From contig JAMLHB010000001.1 in the NCBI GenBank assembly GCA_023957375.1, positions 1,590,245 to 1,654,244 on the forward strand: DNA of 64,000 bases, given 5' to 3'. Position numbers and translations under genes: made by a program. The stretch comes from Flavobacteriales bacterium. Its GTDB lineage: Bacteria; Bacteroidota; Bacteroidia; Flavobacteriales_F; PHOS-HE28. The stretch's first letter is position 1. Each line of letters starts with the position of its first letter. Positions 56,734-64,000 of this stretch are shown here, piece after piece. Under the pieces are notes generated by a model that was not told the origin of the DNA, ran no database searches, and was given only the letters and a program-made list of their open reading frames with translations.

Positions 56734-57546
56734 TCACTTGTTCTTTCCAGCCACCTCATCCACGATGGACTCGTCCACAAGGATGCGGCCGCAGTGCTCG
56801 CACACAATGATCTTCTTGTGGCTGGCGATGTCCAACTGGCGCTGGGGCGGGATGGCGTTGAAGCACCCGCCGCAGGAACCGCGTTCCATGTGCACCACCG
56901 CTAGGCCATTGCGGGCATTGCCCCGAATGCGGTGATAGGCCTTCAACAGCCGCTCCTCCACTTCCCCGGCGGCCGCTTCACTTTTCTTTACCAAGCTCCT
57001 TTCCTCCTTTTCGGTCTCGGCGATGATGTCGTCCAATTCCTTTCTCTTGATGTCAAGGTCCTTCTTGCGGTCTTTGAAAAGCTGCTTGCTTTCCTCCACC
57101 GCAGCGCTCTTTGACTCCATGGCCACTTTACCCTCCTTGATGCGCTTCTCGGCCAACTGGATCTCCAAGTTCTGGAACTCGATCTCCTTGCTCAGCGAAT
57201 CATATTCGCGGTTATTGCGCACCTTGGATTGCTGGGCTTCATAGTTCTTAATGCTGGCCTTGGCCTCCTTGATGAAGTTCTGTTTGTCGCTAACGGCCTT
57301 CTCGGCTGCCTTCAACGCCTCGGACAGCTTGTTCATCCGGGTTTCCAAGCCGGCCACCTCATCTTCGAGGTCCTGCACTTCCAAGGGCAGTTCGCCCCGT
57401 TCGGTGCGGATCTTGTCCACCAAGGAATCAAAATGTTGCAAGCGGTACAAGGCTTCCAGCTTGGCGGCCACCGCACTCTCGGCCTTGGTGGCTTGCTTGG
57501 TCGGCTTGGCTTCTTTTTCGACGGTCTTGGTCGCGGTCTTCGCCAT
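56734..57546 (-). CDS. Coiled-coil protein with C4 zinc ribbon
   Basis: Protein of 270 residues. An N-terminal Lys/Ala-rich tail is followed by a long antiparallel coiled coil (about 40-195: LEVQDLEDEVAGLETRMNKL, NREYDSLSKEIEFQNLEIQLAEKR). The C-terminal zinc ribbon has RGSCGGCFNAIPP and IIVCEHCGRILVDE, four cysteines in two Cys-x2-Cys pairs. This family is found next to Nif3 homologues in many bacteria; the tip of the coiled coil is suggested to bind nucleic acid or partner proteins. The start is the ATG at 57546, 2 bases after the Nif3 stop. Confidence 0.88.
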   Translation of the reverse strand: MAKTATKTVEKEAKPTKQATKAESAVAAKLEALYRLQHFDSLVDKIRTERGELPLEVQDLEDEVAGLETRMNKLSEALKAAEKAVSDKQNFIKEAKASIKNYEAQQSKVRNNREYDSLSKEIEFQNLEIQLAEKRIKEGKVAMESKSAAVEESKQLFKDRKKDLDIKRKELDDIIAETEKEERSLVKKSEAAAGEVEERLLKAYHRIRGNARNGLAVVHMERGSCGGCFNAIPPQRQLDIASHKKIIVCEHCGRILVDESIVDEVAGKNK

Positions 57547-57548
57547 GG

Positions 57549-58643
57549 TCAATAAAAGTGAATGGGATTGGTGCCCGTTTCCGATAAACGGGTTGCAAAG
57601 GTAGGCAGAATCCGGCCTAAGTGCTTCTGGATCAATTCCGGGGTAAATCGCTCGCTCTCGAAATGCCCGATGTCCGCCAGCAGCATGCGGCCCTCCGGGA
57701 GGAAGAATTCGTGGTACTTCACGTCCCCCGTGACAAATGCGTCGGCCCCGGCAGCCAAGGCTTTGCCGATGAGGAACGCCCCGGAACCGCCGCACAGGGC
57801 CACGCGCTTCACCGGGCGGCCCACAGGCCGGGTGTGCCGTACTGCCGGGGGACCAAAAACCTCCTTCAGCCTTCCAAGGAAGGCGGCCTCGCTGAGGGGT
57901 TCCTCCCACTCCCCTACCAACCCACTTCCGATGCCGGTATGGTGGTTCAGCACCGGGTATAGATCGAAAGCCGGCTCCTCATACGGGTGGGCCGCCGTGA
58001 GCGCAGCCACCACCGCGGGAACAGCGTGGGCCGGGCAGGCGACTTCCACCCGCACTTCCTGCTCCGTATGCCGCTCTCCCAGTTTGCCCACGAAGGGGGA
58101 AGTGCCCTCGCCAGCCCGGAAGGTCCCGGCCCCTTCCAGATTGAAGCTGCATTCATCATACGCGCCCATGTGGCCCGCACCTGCCGCGAACAGGGCATTG
58201 CGCACGGCTTCCCCCTGGGCCAACGGCACGAACACGGCCAGTTTCACCAACTGTCCGTTCTTGGGGTCCAGCACGTGCAACGGTTTCAGGCCGAGGCGCT
58301 CCGCCATTTCGCCGCACACCCCGCCGATCACATTGTCCAGGTTTGTGTGGATGGCGTAGATGGCCACATTCGCCCGTATGGCGGCCAGGAGGGTGCGCTG
58401 CACCCCGTTGCCGCCCGAAAGCGCCTTCAGCCCCTTGAAGATCACGGGGTGGTGCGCGATGATGAGGCCGCACCCTTCGGCAACGGCCTCCGCCACCACC
58501 GCTTCCGTGCAGTCCAGCGTGAGCAACGCCCGTTGCACGTCGGCCCCGGGATCGCCCACCTGCAGGCCGCAGTTATCGTACTCTTCCTGCAATACGGGCG
58601 GAGCCCATTGCTCCAATGCCCGGATGACCTCCTGGATGCGCAT
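57549..58643 (-). CDS. Nif3-like dinuclear metal-centre protein
   Basis: Hexameric ring protein of 364 residues in the NIF3/YbgI family, with a GTP cyclohydrolase-like fold of unsettled function. Metal ligands are LIIAHHPVIF (two histidines near residue 65), IHTNLDN, and the C-terminal DIGHFESERFTPELI. Between the two halves is the ferredoxin-like PII-type insertion (VRVEVACPAHAVPAVVAALTAAHPYEEPAFDLYPV), present in the longer members. The start at 58643 (MRIQEVIRAL) matches the family. It leads the operon with the zinc-ribbon gene. Confidence 0.9.
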   Translation of the reverse strand: MRIQEVIRALEQWAPPVLQEEYDNCGLQVGDPGADVQRALLTLDCTEAVVAEAVAEGCGLIIAHHPVIFKGLKALSGGNGVQRTLLAAIRANVAIYAIHTNLDNVIGGVCGEMAERLGLKPLHVLDPKNGQLVKLAVFVPLAQGEAVRNALFAAGAGHMGAYDECSFNLEGAGTFRAGEGTSPFVGKLGERHTEQEVRVEVACPAHAVPAVVAALTAAHPYEEPAFDLYPVLNHHTGIGSGLVGEWEEPLSEAAFLGRLKEVFGPPAVRHTRPVGRPVKRVALCGGSGAFLIGKALAAGADAFVTGDVKYHEFFLPEGRMLLADIGHFESERFTPELIQKHLGRILPTFATRLSETGTNPIHFY

Positions 58644-58765
58644 GTGCCGTGCTTTGGGCGGCAAGTTACCGGGTCGGCCGGGAAAGGAGGGCCATGCGCC
58701 GGGAAACGCCCGGCAGTCGCCGCCCGTATGGCACGCGGATAGTCGGTGGTGCGCTTGCGGTGTTT

Positions 58766-58818
58766 GTAAATTTCGCCACGGCATGGCGATATTTATACCA
58801 CGTCGTGGCGAATTTTAC
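58766..58818. repeat. Left 53-bp direct repeat flanking the AAA/DUF4143 gene
   Basis: The sequence consists of a half-site GTAAATTTCGCCACG (58766-58780), an imperfect inverted half-site centred on ATGGCGATATTTATAC, and the inverted half-site CGTGGCGAATTTTAC (58804-58818). It aligns without gaps with 60082-60134, with 9 mismatches in 53 bases. It ends 26 bases before the ATPase ATG. No other copy was found by eye in this window. Confidence 0.85.
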
Positions 58819-58844
58819 AATACCTGCATACCTTCGCGGCACTG

Positions 58845-60077
58845 ATGAAAGCACGCAACATCGCCACGGCCATTGCCACGGCCTTGAAGGACACGCCCGT
58901 GGTACTCGTGAACGGAGCCCGGCAGACCGGAAAGACCACCTTGGTGAAAGGGCTGGCGCGCAAGCGCAAGGCCACCTATTTCACCCTGGACGACCACGGC
59001 ACACTGGATGCCGCGCTGAACGACCCCGCAGGCTTCGTGGCCTCGCTGGGGGACTTCGCCGTGGTGGATGAAGTGCAGAACGCCCCGAACATCTTCCGGG
59101 CCATCAAGGCTTCGGTGGACCGCGACCGGCGGCCCGGGCGCTTCCTGCTCACCGGCAGCGCCAACGTGCTGGCCCTGCCGCGCATGGGCGACTCCCTGGC
59201 CGGGCGCATGGAGATCATCACCCTGCACCCCTTCGCACAGGATGAACTGGCCGGCCGCAGGAGCACCTTCATCGACGCCCTGTACAAGGCCCGCCTGCCG
59301 ATGGCGTACACCGGCACAGCGGACCGCGCGGCCCTGGCCCGCCGCGCATTTGCGGGGGGCTATCCGGAGGTCCGCACCCGCAAGGCCCCCGCACGCCGGG
59401 CTGCCTGGTACAAAGCCTACATCACCACCATCCTGCAAAAGGACGTGCGCGACATCAGCAACATCGCGGACCTCACCAGCCTGCCCAAGCTCCTGGCCCA
59501 GCTCGCCCTGCGCAGCGGTAATTTGCTCAACCTCGCCGACGTGGCCCGCGACCTGGACGTGCCCCACTCCACCCTGCGCCGCTACATGGCCCTGCTGGAA
59601 ACCACCTTCCTGCTCACGCCGTTGCGCCCTTGGGCGAACAAACGGGCCAAACGCCTGGTCAAGGCCCCGAAGGTCCACTTGGCTGACAGCGGCTTCGCCA
59701 CCTGGCTGTGCGGGATCAACTCGCCGAACGAACTGGTGAAGAACCCCATGTGGGGCCACCTGCTGGAGACCTTCGTGACCGGCGAACTGCGCAAACTGGC
59801 CACGTGGTCCAAAGCCACCGTGGAAACCTTCCACTTCCGCATGGACACCGGGCGGGAAGTGGACCTTGTGCTGGAAGATGCCCAAGGCCGCATCATCGGC
59901 ATCGAGGTGAAGGCATCCGCCAGCGTGGACCACCGCGACCTGGCCGGCCTGATGGAGCTGCGCGCAGCCGCAGGACCGAAGTGGGTGCGCGGCTTGGTAC
60001 TGCACGCCGGGCCCGGGATCACGCCCTTCAGCCGCGACCTGAACGCCGTTCCGATCAGCGCAGTGTGGGACTGGTAG
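58845..60077 (+). CDS. Solitary AAA-type ATPase with DUF4143 and nuclease-like C-terminus
   Basis: ATP-binding protein of 410 residues. Walker A is NGARQTGKTT (lysine 30), Walker B FAVVDEVQ (aspartate 75, glutamate 76) and a sensor RFLLTGSAN near residue 105. The C-terminal DUF4143 domain begins with a winged-helix-like region (LLNLADVARDLDVPHSTLRRYMALLE) and ends in a PD-(D/E)XK-like set, E308 in LLETFV, D340 in REVDLVLE and E354/K356 in IGIEVKASA. The start is the ATG at 58845, 8 bases after a TACCTTCG box. It is alone, between two 53-bp direct repeats. The family has no settled function; binding and possibly cutting DNA is inferred from the motifs. Confidence 0.88.
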   Translation: MKARNIATAIATALKDTPVVLVNGARQTGKTTLVKGLARKRKATYFTLDDHGTLDAALNDPAGFVASLGDFAVVDEVQNAPNIFRAIKASVDRDRRPGRFLLTGSANVLALPRMGDSLAGRMEIITLHPFAQDELAGRRSTFIDALYKARLPMAYTGTADRAALARRAFAGGYPEVRTRKAPARRAAWYKAYITTILQKDVRDISNIADLTSLPKLLAQLALRSGNLLNLADVARDLDVPHSTLRRYMALLETTFLLTPLRPWANKRAKRLVKAPKVHLADSGFATWLCGINSPNELVKNPMWGHLLETFVTGELRKLATWSKATVETFHFRMDTGREVDLVLEDAQGRIIGIEVKASASVDHRDLAGLMELRAAAGPKWVRGLVLHAGPGITPFSRDLNAVPISAVWDW

Positions 60078-60081
60078 GCTT

Positions 60082-60134
60082 GTAAAATTCGCCACGTCGT
60101 GGCGAATTTTACACCACCACGTGGCGATTTTTAC
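60082..60134. repeat. Right 53-bp direct repeat flanking the AAA/DUF4143 gene
   Basis: The element starts 4 bases after the ATPase stop. It contains a perfect 31-base palindrome, GTAAAATTCGCCACG-T-CGTGGCGAATTTTAC (60082-60112), followed by a third half-site CGTGGCGATTTTTAC (60120-60134). Orientation and spacing are the same as in the left copy. The rest of the gap up to 60246 has no gene. Confidence 0.9.
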
Positions 60135-60246
60135 GATCTGCACGAAGTGATTTTCGGGGGGGAGGCGCCAGGAGGCCCAACCCGCCCATCCTTTCGCGAC
60201 ATGCTTCCGCGGCCGTAATCCCGTTCCATGCACATCTTTAGCCCCG

Positions 60247-61308
60247 ATGTCGGCGCTGCGGTTGTTCCTGCTTCCCCTTTCCTGGCCGTACGCCTTGGTG
60301 CTGCGGTTGCGGCATGCGCTGCACGACAGCGGCCTACTGAAGGCAACCGAGGCAAGTGTTCCCACCATTTGCGTAGGTAACATCGCCTTGGGCGGCACGG
60401 GAAAAACACCGCACGCGGAGCTGGTACTGCGTACCCTGCTGCCAGGCACCGCATTGGCCACGCTGAGCCGAGGCTACGGGCGCAAGGTTTCCGGCTTCGC
60501 GGAAGTGCAGGCCCATGATGATCCCGGGACCGCCGGTGACGAGCCGCTGATGTTGAAGCAGAAATTCAGCGGCGTTCGCGTGTTCGTGGGTGCCGACCGG
60601 GCAGCGGGGGTAGCCGCTATTCAGGCCGCCATGCCCGAAGTGCAGGCCATCGTACTGGACGACGCCCTTCAACACCGCGCCATCAAGGCCGGCCTGAACC
60701 TTGTGCTGACCACCTGGCAACGGCCCTGGAACAAGGACCACCTGCTGCCGGCGGGCAACCTGCGCGACATTCCCTACCGCGCACGGCAGGCTGATGCGGT
60801 GATCGTGACCAAGAGCCCGCTGTTGCCAACCACGGAGGAACAATACCGGTGGCGCAGGCGGTTGGGTTTGCGGGATGCGCAGGCGCTGTTCTTCAGCGGG
60901 CTGGAATATGCCCCCCCGAAGTATATCACCGGCGGGCAAGATGCCGTACCTGTTGGCCCGCAGACTGCGGCGTTGCTGCTCACCGGGATTGCCGATGCCA
61001 CGCCCTTGGTGGAGCATGTACGATCCCTTTTCGGCACCGTGCGCCATATCGCCTTCGGCGACCATCACCACTTCCGCGATGCGGAGCTACAGCGCATGGC
61101 CGACGATTTCCATAGTTTCGCCCACGGCCCGAAAACGCTGATCACCACGGAAAAGGATGCCGCCCGCTTGGGCCATGCGCTCCATACCGGCCCCTTGCAG
61201 GGCCTGCCCATGGCCGTGATCGGCATACAGGCCAAGATCCTCAACGAACCACACGCCTTCGAGGCCCTGATCAGAACCCATGTTGCAACGCATCCAGCGC
61301 ATCGCTGA
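60247..61308 (+). CDS. lpxK: Tetraacyldisaccharide 4'-kinase
   Basis: Phosphorylates the 4' position of the lipid A disaccharide, giving lipid IVA at the inner membrane. The 353-residue protein starts with a hydrophobic helix (LRLFLLPLSWPYALVLRLRHAL); the P-loop is CVGNIALGGTGKTPHAELV (lysine 53). LSRGYGRK and a DEP-LM segment (GDEPLMLKQKF) follow, then LDDALQHRAIKAGLNLVL. It therefore points to an outer membrane with lipopolysaccharide. The end overlaps the phosphorylase gene by 29 bases, so translation is probably coupled. Confidence 0.93.
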   Translation: MSALRLFLLPLSWPYALVLRLRHALHDSGLLKATEASVPTICVGNIALGGTGKTPHAELVLRTLLPGTALATLSRGYGRKVSGFAEVQAHDDPGTAGDEPLMLKQKFSGVRVFVGADRAAGVAAIQAAMPEVQAIVLDDALQHRAIKAGLNLVLTTWQRPWNKDHLLPAGNLRDIPYRARQADAVIVTKSPLLPTTEEQYRWRRRLGLRDAQALFFSGLEYAPPKYITGGQDAVPVGPQTAALLLTGIADATPLVEHVRSLFGTVRHIAFGDHHHFRDAELQRMADDFHSFAHGPKTLITTEKDAARLGHALHTGPLQGLPMAVIGIQAKILNEPHAFEALIRTHVATHPAHR

Positions 61309-62092
61309 ACACTTGAAGAAAGCCACCCACGCCTTTGCGCCCGAAACGGGCATCATCCTGGGCACGGGCCTCAGCGGCTTGGGCAAGGAGATCGACGTGA
61401 AGTACAGCATCGCCTACAAGGACATCCCGGAATTTCCGGTGAGCACCGTGGAAGGCCACCCCGGCAAGCTGCTCTTCGGCCTGCTTGGCGGCAAGCCCGT
61501 GGTGGCCATGCAGGGCCGTTTCCACTACTACGAAGGCTGGAGCATGCCGGAGGTGATCCTGCCCGTAAGGGTGATGAAGTTGATCGGCATCAAACGGCTG
61601 TTTGTAAGCAACGCATGCGGCGGCGTGAACAAGGAGTTCGACACCGGCGACCTGATGATCCTCACGGACCACATCTGCCTGTTCCCCAATCCGCTCATCG
61701 GCCCGAACATCGACTTCTTCGGTCCGCGCTTCCCCGACATGAGCGAACCTTACGACCACGCCATGATCGAGCGGGCCAAAGGCATCGCCAAGGCCAACAA
61801 CATTGCGGTGCGCACCGGCACCTACGTGGGCCTTACCGGCCCCACCCTCGAAACCCCGGCGGAATACCGCTACGTGCGCATCATCGGCGGCGACGCCGTG
61901 GGCATGAGCACTGTGCCGGAGGTGATCGCCGCACGCCAAATGGGCCTGCCCTGCTTCGCCATGAGCGTGATCACCGACATGGGCGTGGAAGGCCGCATTG
62001 AGAAGACCACACACGAGATGGTGCAGCGCGTGGCGGAGAAGGCCGAGCCGAGCCTGACGCTGATCATGCGGGAAATGGTGGCGGGGAGCTGA
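61280..62092 (+). CDS. Purine nucleoside phosphorylase (trimeric type)
   Basis: Cleaves purine nucleosides with phosphate to base and ribose-1-phosphate in salvage. The 270-residue protein has TGIILGTGLSGLGKE, GRFHYYEGWSMPEVILPVRVMK (phosphate-binding and substrate region), SNACGGVNKEF, GTYVGLTGPTLETPAEYR and GMSTVPEVIAARQMG. At the base-recognition position, where human PNP has asparagine 243 (VTNKV), this protein has aspartate (SVITDMG), which may change base preference towards 6-amino purines. It starts inside lpxK (61280) and is followed by a GGG-repeat region. Confidence 0.9.
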   Translation: MLQRIQRIAEHLKKATHAFAPETGIILGTGLSGLGKEIDVKYSIAYKDIPEFPVSTVEGHPGKLLFGLLGGKPVVAMQGRFHYYEGWSMPEVILPVRVMKLIGIKRLFVSNACGGVNKEFDTGDLMILTDHICLFPNPLIGPNIDFFGPRFPDMSEPYDHAMIERAKGIAKANNIAVRTGTYVGLTGPTLETPAEYRYVRIIGGDAVGMSTVPEVIAARQMGLPCFAMSVITDMGVEGRIEKTTHEMVQRVAEKAEPSLTLIMREMVAGS

Positions 62093-62096
62093 GCAA

Positions 62097-62123
62097 GGGT
62101 GAGAGGGTGAGAGGGTGAGAGGG
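62097..62123. repeat. GGG-TGAGA repeat with quadruplex potential
   Basis: Four GGG runs are separated by identical 5-base spacers TGAGA on the plus strand, which fits the canonical G-quadruplex pattern. It starts 5 bases after the phosphorylase stop and lies 112 bases upstream of gatB. Confidence 0.8.
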
Positions 62124-62235
62124 TATGGTGCGGCCAGCTACGTGCAATTGACCAGTCTCGTGTGCGCATCGCGTGGGAAGCCTTGTTGCGTTGCACCTTT
62201 GCAGCTTGAAAAAGAGGCAGGACCGCTGAACAGTA

Positions 62236-63738
62236 ATGGCCGAGAACAAACAAGCCACGGGAAACGCCCCGCATTGGAGTGAAAAGTGGGAATTGGTGGT
62301 GGGCCTGGAGGTCCACGCGCAGCTGCTTACCAAGAGCAAGGCGTACAGCAGTGACCCCAACGCCTACGGCGACCGCCCGAACACCTTGGCAGGACCGGTA
62401 ACGCTGGCGTTGCCCGGCACCCTGCCGGTGCCGAACACGGCGGTAATCGACCATGCCATCAAGCTGGGCCTGGCCTGCGGTTGCACCATTGCGCCGCGCA
62501 TGCACTACGCCCGCAAGAACTACTTCTACCCCGACCTGCCCAAAGGCTACCAGATCACGCAGGACACCACGCCCATCTGCACGGGCGGCAGCATCACCAT
62601 CACCCAGGAAGGCGGCACGGAGAAGGCGATCGCCCTTACCCGCATCCACATGGAGGAAGATGCCGGGAAGAGCATCCACGACGTGGACCCCTTCAACACC
62701 TTGGTGGACCTGAACCGCGCCGGGGTGCCGCTGGTGGAGATCGTTAGCGAGCCGGTGATCCGGAGTTCGCAGGAAGCGTACGACTATTTGGTGGAAGTGC
62801 GCCGTTTGGTGCGCTACTTGGACATCTGTGACGGCAACATGGAGGAAGGCAGCCTGCGCTGCGATGCCAACATCAGCATCCGCCCCAAGGGGGCCACCAC
62901 CTTCGGCACACGCACCGAGGTGAAGAACATGAACAGCTTCCGCAACGTGCAGCGCGCCATTGAACATGAAGCGCAGCGCCAATCGGAAGTGTTGGACGCG
63001 GGCGGCACCATCCGGATGGAAACGCGCAACTTCGACGCGGCCAAAGGCATCACCACCGCCTTGCGCAGCAAGGAAATGGCGCATGATTACCGCTATTTCC
63101 CCGAGCCGGACCTGCTGCCGTTGACCGTGAGCGAAAAGAAGAAGGAAGCCGTGCGGCAGACCATGCCTCCCCTGCCCCGCGAGCTGCGCGCCAAGTACAC
63201 CGGTCAATATGGCCTGAGCGCGTACGACGCGGAAGTCCTCACCGACGACAAAGGCACGGCGCTCTATTACGAAGCCGTGGTGGCCGGCTTGAACGGCAGT
63301 AGCAGCAAGAAGCCCTTCAAGCAAGCCGCCAACTGGGTCATGGGCGATGTGCGTTCCTGGGTGAACGAAAAGGGGCTCTCCATGGCGGAACTGCCCATCA
63401 GTCCCGAACGTTTGGCCGGATTGGTGGACTTGATCGAAAGCGGCAAGGTGAGCCACACCTTGGCATCGCAGAAGCTGTTCCCCTTGATGCTTGAACACAG
63501 CGGTACTGCAGGAGCGCTTGCTGAACAACACGGGTTGCTGCTGAGCACGGACACCGGCGCCATCGAAGCCGCCGTGCAAACGGCCATGGCGCGCTACCCC
63601 GACAAGGTGGAGGCCTACCGCGCCGGGAACAAGGGCCTGCTGGGCCTGTTCATGGGCGAAGTGATGAAAGCCTCCAAGGGCAAAGCCGACCCCAAGGCCG
63701 CCAATGAGATCGTAAAACGACTGCTCGAACAACCATGA
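62236..63738 (+). CDS. gatB: Asp-tRNA(Asn)/Glu-tRNA(Gln) amidotransferase subunit B
   Basis: Part of the GatCAB complex that converts Glu-tRNA-Gln or Asp-tRNA-Asn to the amide form. The 500-residue protein has the family signatures WELVVGLEVHAQLLTKSKA, HYARKNYFYPDLPKGYQITQ, VDLNRAGVPLVEIVSEP and GTRTEVKNMNSFRNVQRAIEHE. The C-terminal third (RLAGLVDLIESGKVSHTLASQKLFPLM; GLLGLFMGEVMKASKGKADPK) is the YqeY-like tRNA-binding tail. GatA and GatC are not in the window, as is common where the subunits are scattered. Start at 62236, ATG. Confidence 0.96.
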   Translation: MAENKQATGNAPHWSEKWELVVGLEVHAQLLTKSKAYSSDPNAYGDRPNTLAGPVTLALPGTLPVPNTAVIDHAIKLGLACGCTIAPRMHYARKNYFYPDLPKGYQITQDTTPICTGGSITITQEGGTEKAIALTRIHMEEDAGKSIHDVDPFNTLVDLNRAGVPLVEIVSEPVIRSSQEAYDYLVEVRRLVRYLDICDGNMEEGSLRCDANISIRPKGATTFGTRTEVKNMNSFRNVQRAIEHEAQRQSEVLDAGGTIRMETRNFDAAKGITTALRSKEMAHDYRYFPEPDLLPLTVSEKKKEAVRQTMPPLPRELRAKYTGQYGLSAYDAEVLTDDKGTALYYEAVVAGLNGSSSKKPFKQAANWVMGDVRSWVNEKGLSMAELPISPERLAGLVDLIESGKVSHTLASQKLFPLMLEHSGTAGALAEQHGLLLSTDTGAIEAAVQTAMARYPDKVEAYRAGNKGLLGLFMGEVMKASKGKADPKAANEIVKRLLEQP

Positions 63739-64000
63739 TGACCAACTACCTGATCGCCCCGGCCCTGCTGGCCGCCACACTGGCCGGTTGCACCGGAGCA
63801 ACTCCCCAACAGCGCACACTCACCGCCGAGATAACCGGTGCCGGGGAAAAAATGCTGTACTTCGACAAGTTCGTGAACAACCGGCCCACCCATGTGGACA
63901 GCGTGAAGCTGGACGCCCAAGGCAAGGGTGAAATGCACCTGCCTTCCATGCCACTGGACTTCTACTCCTTGAGCCTGGGCGGGGAGCAGATCATGGTTCT
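63735..64000 (+). CDS. Lipoprotein with DUF4369-like N-terminus, incomplete
   Basis: The first 88 residues are visible before the window ends. The signal sequence LIAPALLAATLAGC is of lipoprotein type (cysteine at residue 19). After it, LTAEITGAGEKMLYFDKFVNNRPTHVDSVKLDAQGKGEM has the plan of the DUF4369 domain that precedes thioredoxin-like domains in Bacteroidota lipoproteins. A thiol-disulfide oxidoreductase may follow beyond the edge. The start overlaps the gatB stop by 4 bases (ATGA). Confidence 0.7.
   Translation, partial: MMTNYLIAPALLAATLAGCTGATPQQRTLTAEITGAGEKMLYFDKFVNNRPTHVDSVKLDAQGKGEMHLPSMPLDFYSLSLGGEQIMV

Noticed and set aside
58815-60461. Minus-strand frame of 548 codons opposite the ATPase
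   Set aside because: It crosses both flanking repeats and is antisense to the Walker motifs; there is no coherent protein.
61870-63819. Minus-strand frame of 649 codons opposite gatB and the phosphorylase gene
   Set aside because: Antisense to two conserved enzymes; no recognisable motif.

Overview
The window looks like a chromosome segment of a GC-rich member of the Bacteroidota, probably in or near the Flavobacteriales. Four things point there. Three secreted proteins end in type IX secretion (T9SS) sorting domains. Several promoters fit TTTG-N19-TAnnTTTG, the sigma factor consensus of this phylum, and Shine-Dalgarno sites are absent. The carbamoyl-phosphate synthase large subunit lacks its C-terminal regulatory domain, as in many flavobacteria. 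The block birA / rsfS-ftsH-cdsA-psd has the Bacteroidota order. Composition, promoter and family calls were made by eye; no search was run.

Layout. 1-2955: an apparently AT-richer accessory stretch with a truncated TPR protein, two unrecognised proteins, a small secreted protein and an HTH regulator, closed by a dispersed structured repeat (2998-3145). 3198-8317: carB, a Spy-like periplasmic protein and a PLP aminotransferase, separated by low-complexity and palindromic repeats. 8421-20455: a cell-surface block with two paralogous T9SS adhesin-like proteins, then three overlapping paralogous secreted proteins with a phage-tail-fibre-like plan. 20764-27298: an alpha/beta hydrolase, rpmH, birA, and the rsfS-ftsH-cdsA-psd-lipoprotein run (protein quality control and phosphatidylethanolamine synthesis).

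27312-33598 (minus strand): a compact run with rpsT, radC, wecB, a polysaccharide deacetylase, a FemAB-like acyltransferase, upp, a membrane protein and a YjjG-type phosphatase. 33707-51280: a large exopolysaccharide (EPS) locus on the minus strand. Transcription would start upstream of wza (51280) and pass through the Wzc tyrosine kinase, Wzx flippase, three glycosyltransferases, the Wzy polymerase and an acetyltransferase. A second arm (38916 to 33707) holds a GT-D-like protein, a GT4, an SDR, a WecG/TagA glycosyltransferase and a WcaJ-type initiating transferase without its usual membrane domain. Between the arms, on the opposite strand, is a T9SS-exported beta-helix protein that could act on the polymer outside the cell.

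51525-64000: tRNA-Glu with a duplicated 109-bp terminator unit, a conserved hypothetical gene with proS, a Tyr/Gly-rich lipoprotein, a FadL-type porin, a zinc-ribbon coiled-coil protein with Nif3, a solitary AAA/DUF4143 ATPase between two 53-bp direct repeats, then lpxK, a purine nucleoside phosphorylase, gatB and the start of a lipoprotein. The most unusual item is the repeat-bounded ATPase (58766-60134), which looks like a single-gene unit. Also worth attention are the tRNA-linked 109-bp repeats, the shortened WcaJ and the triple surface-protein cassette.
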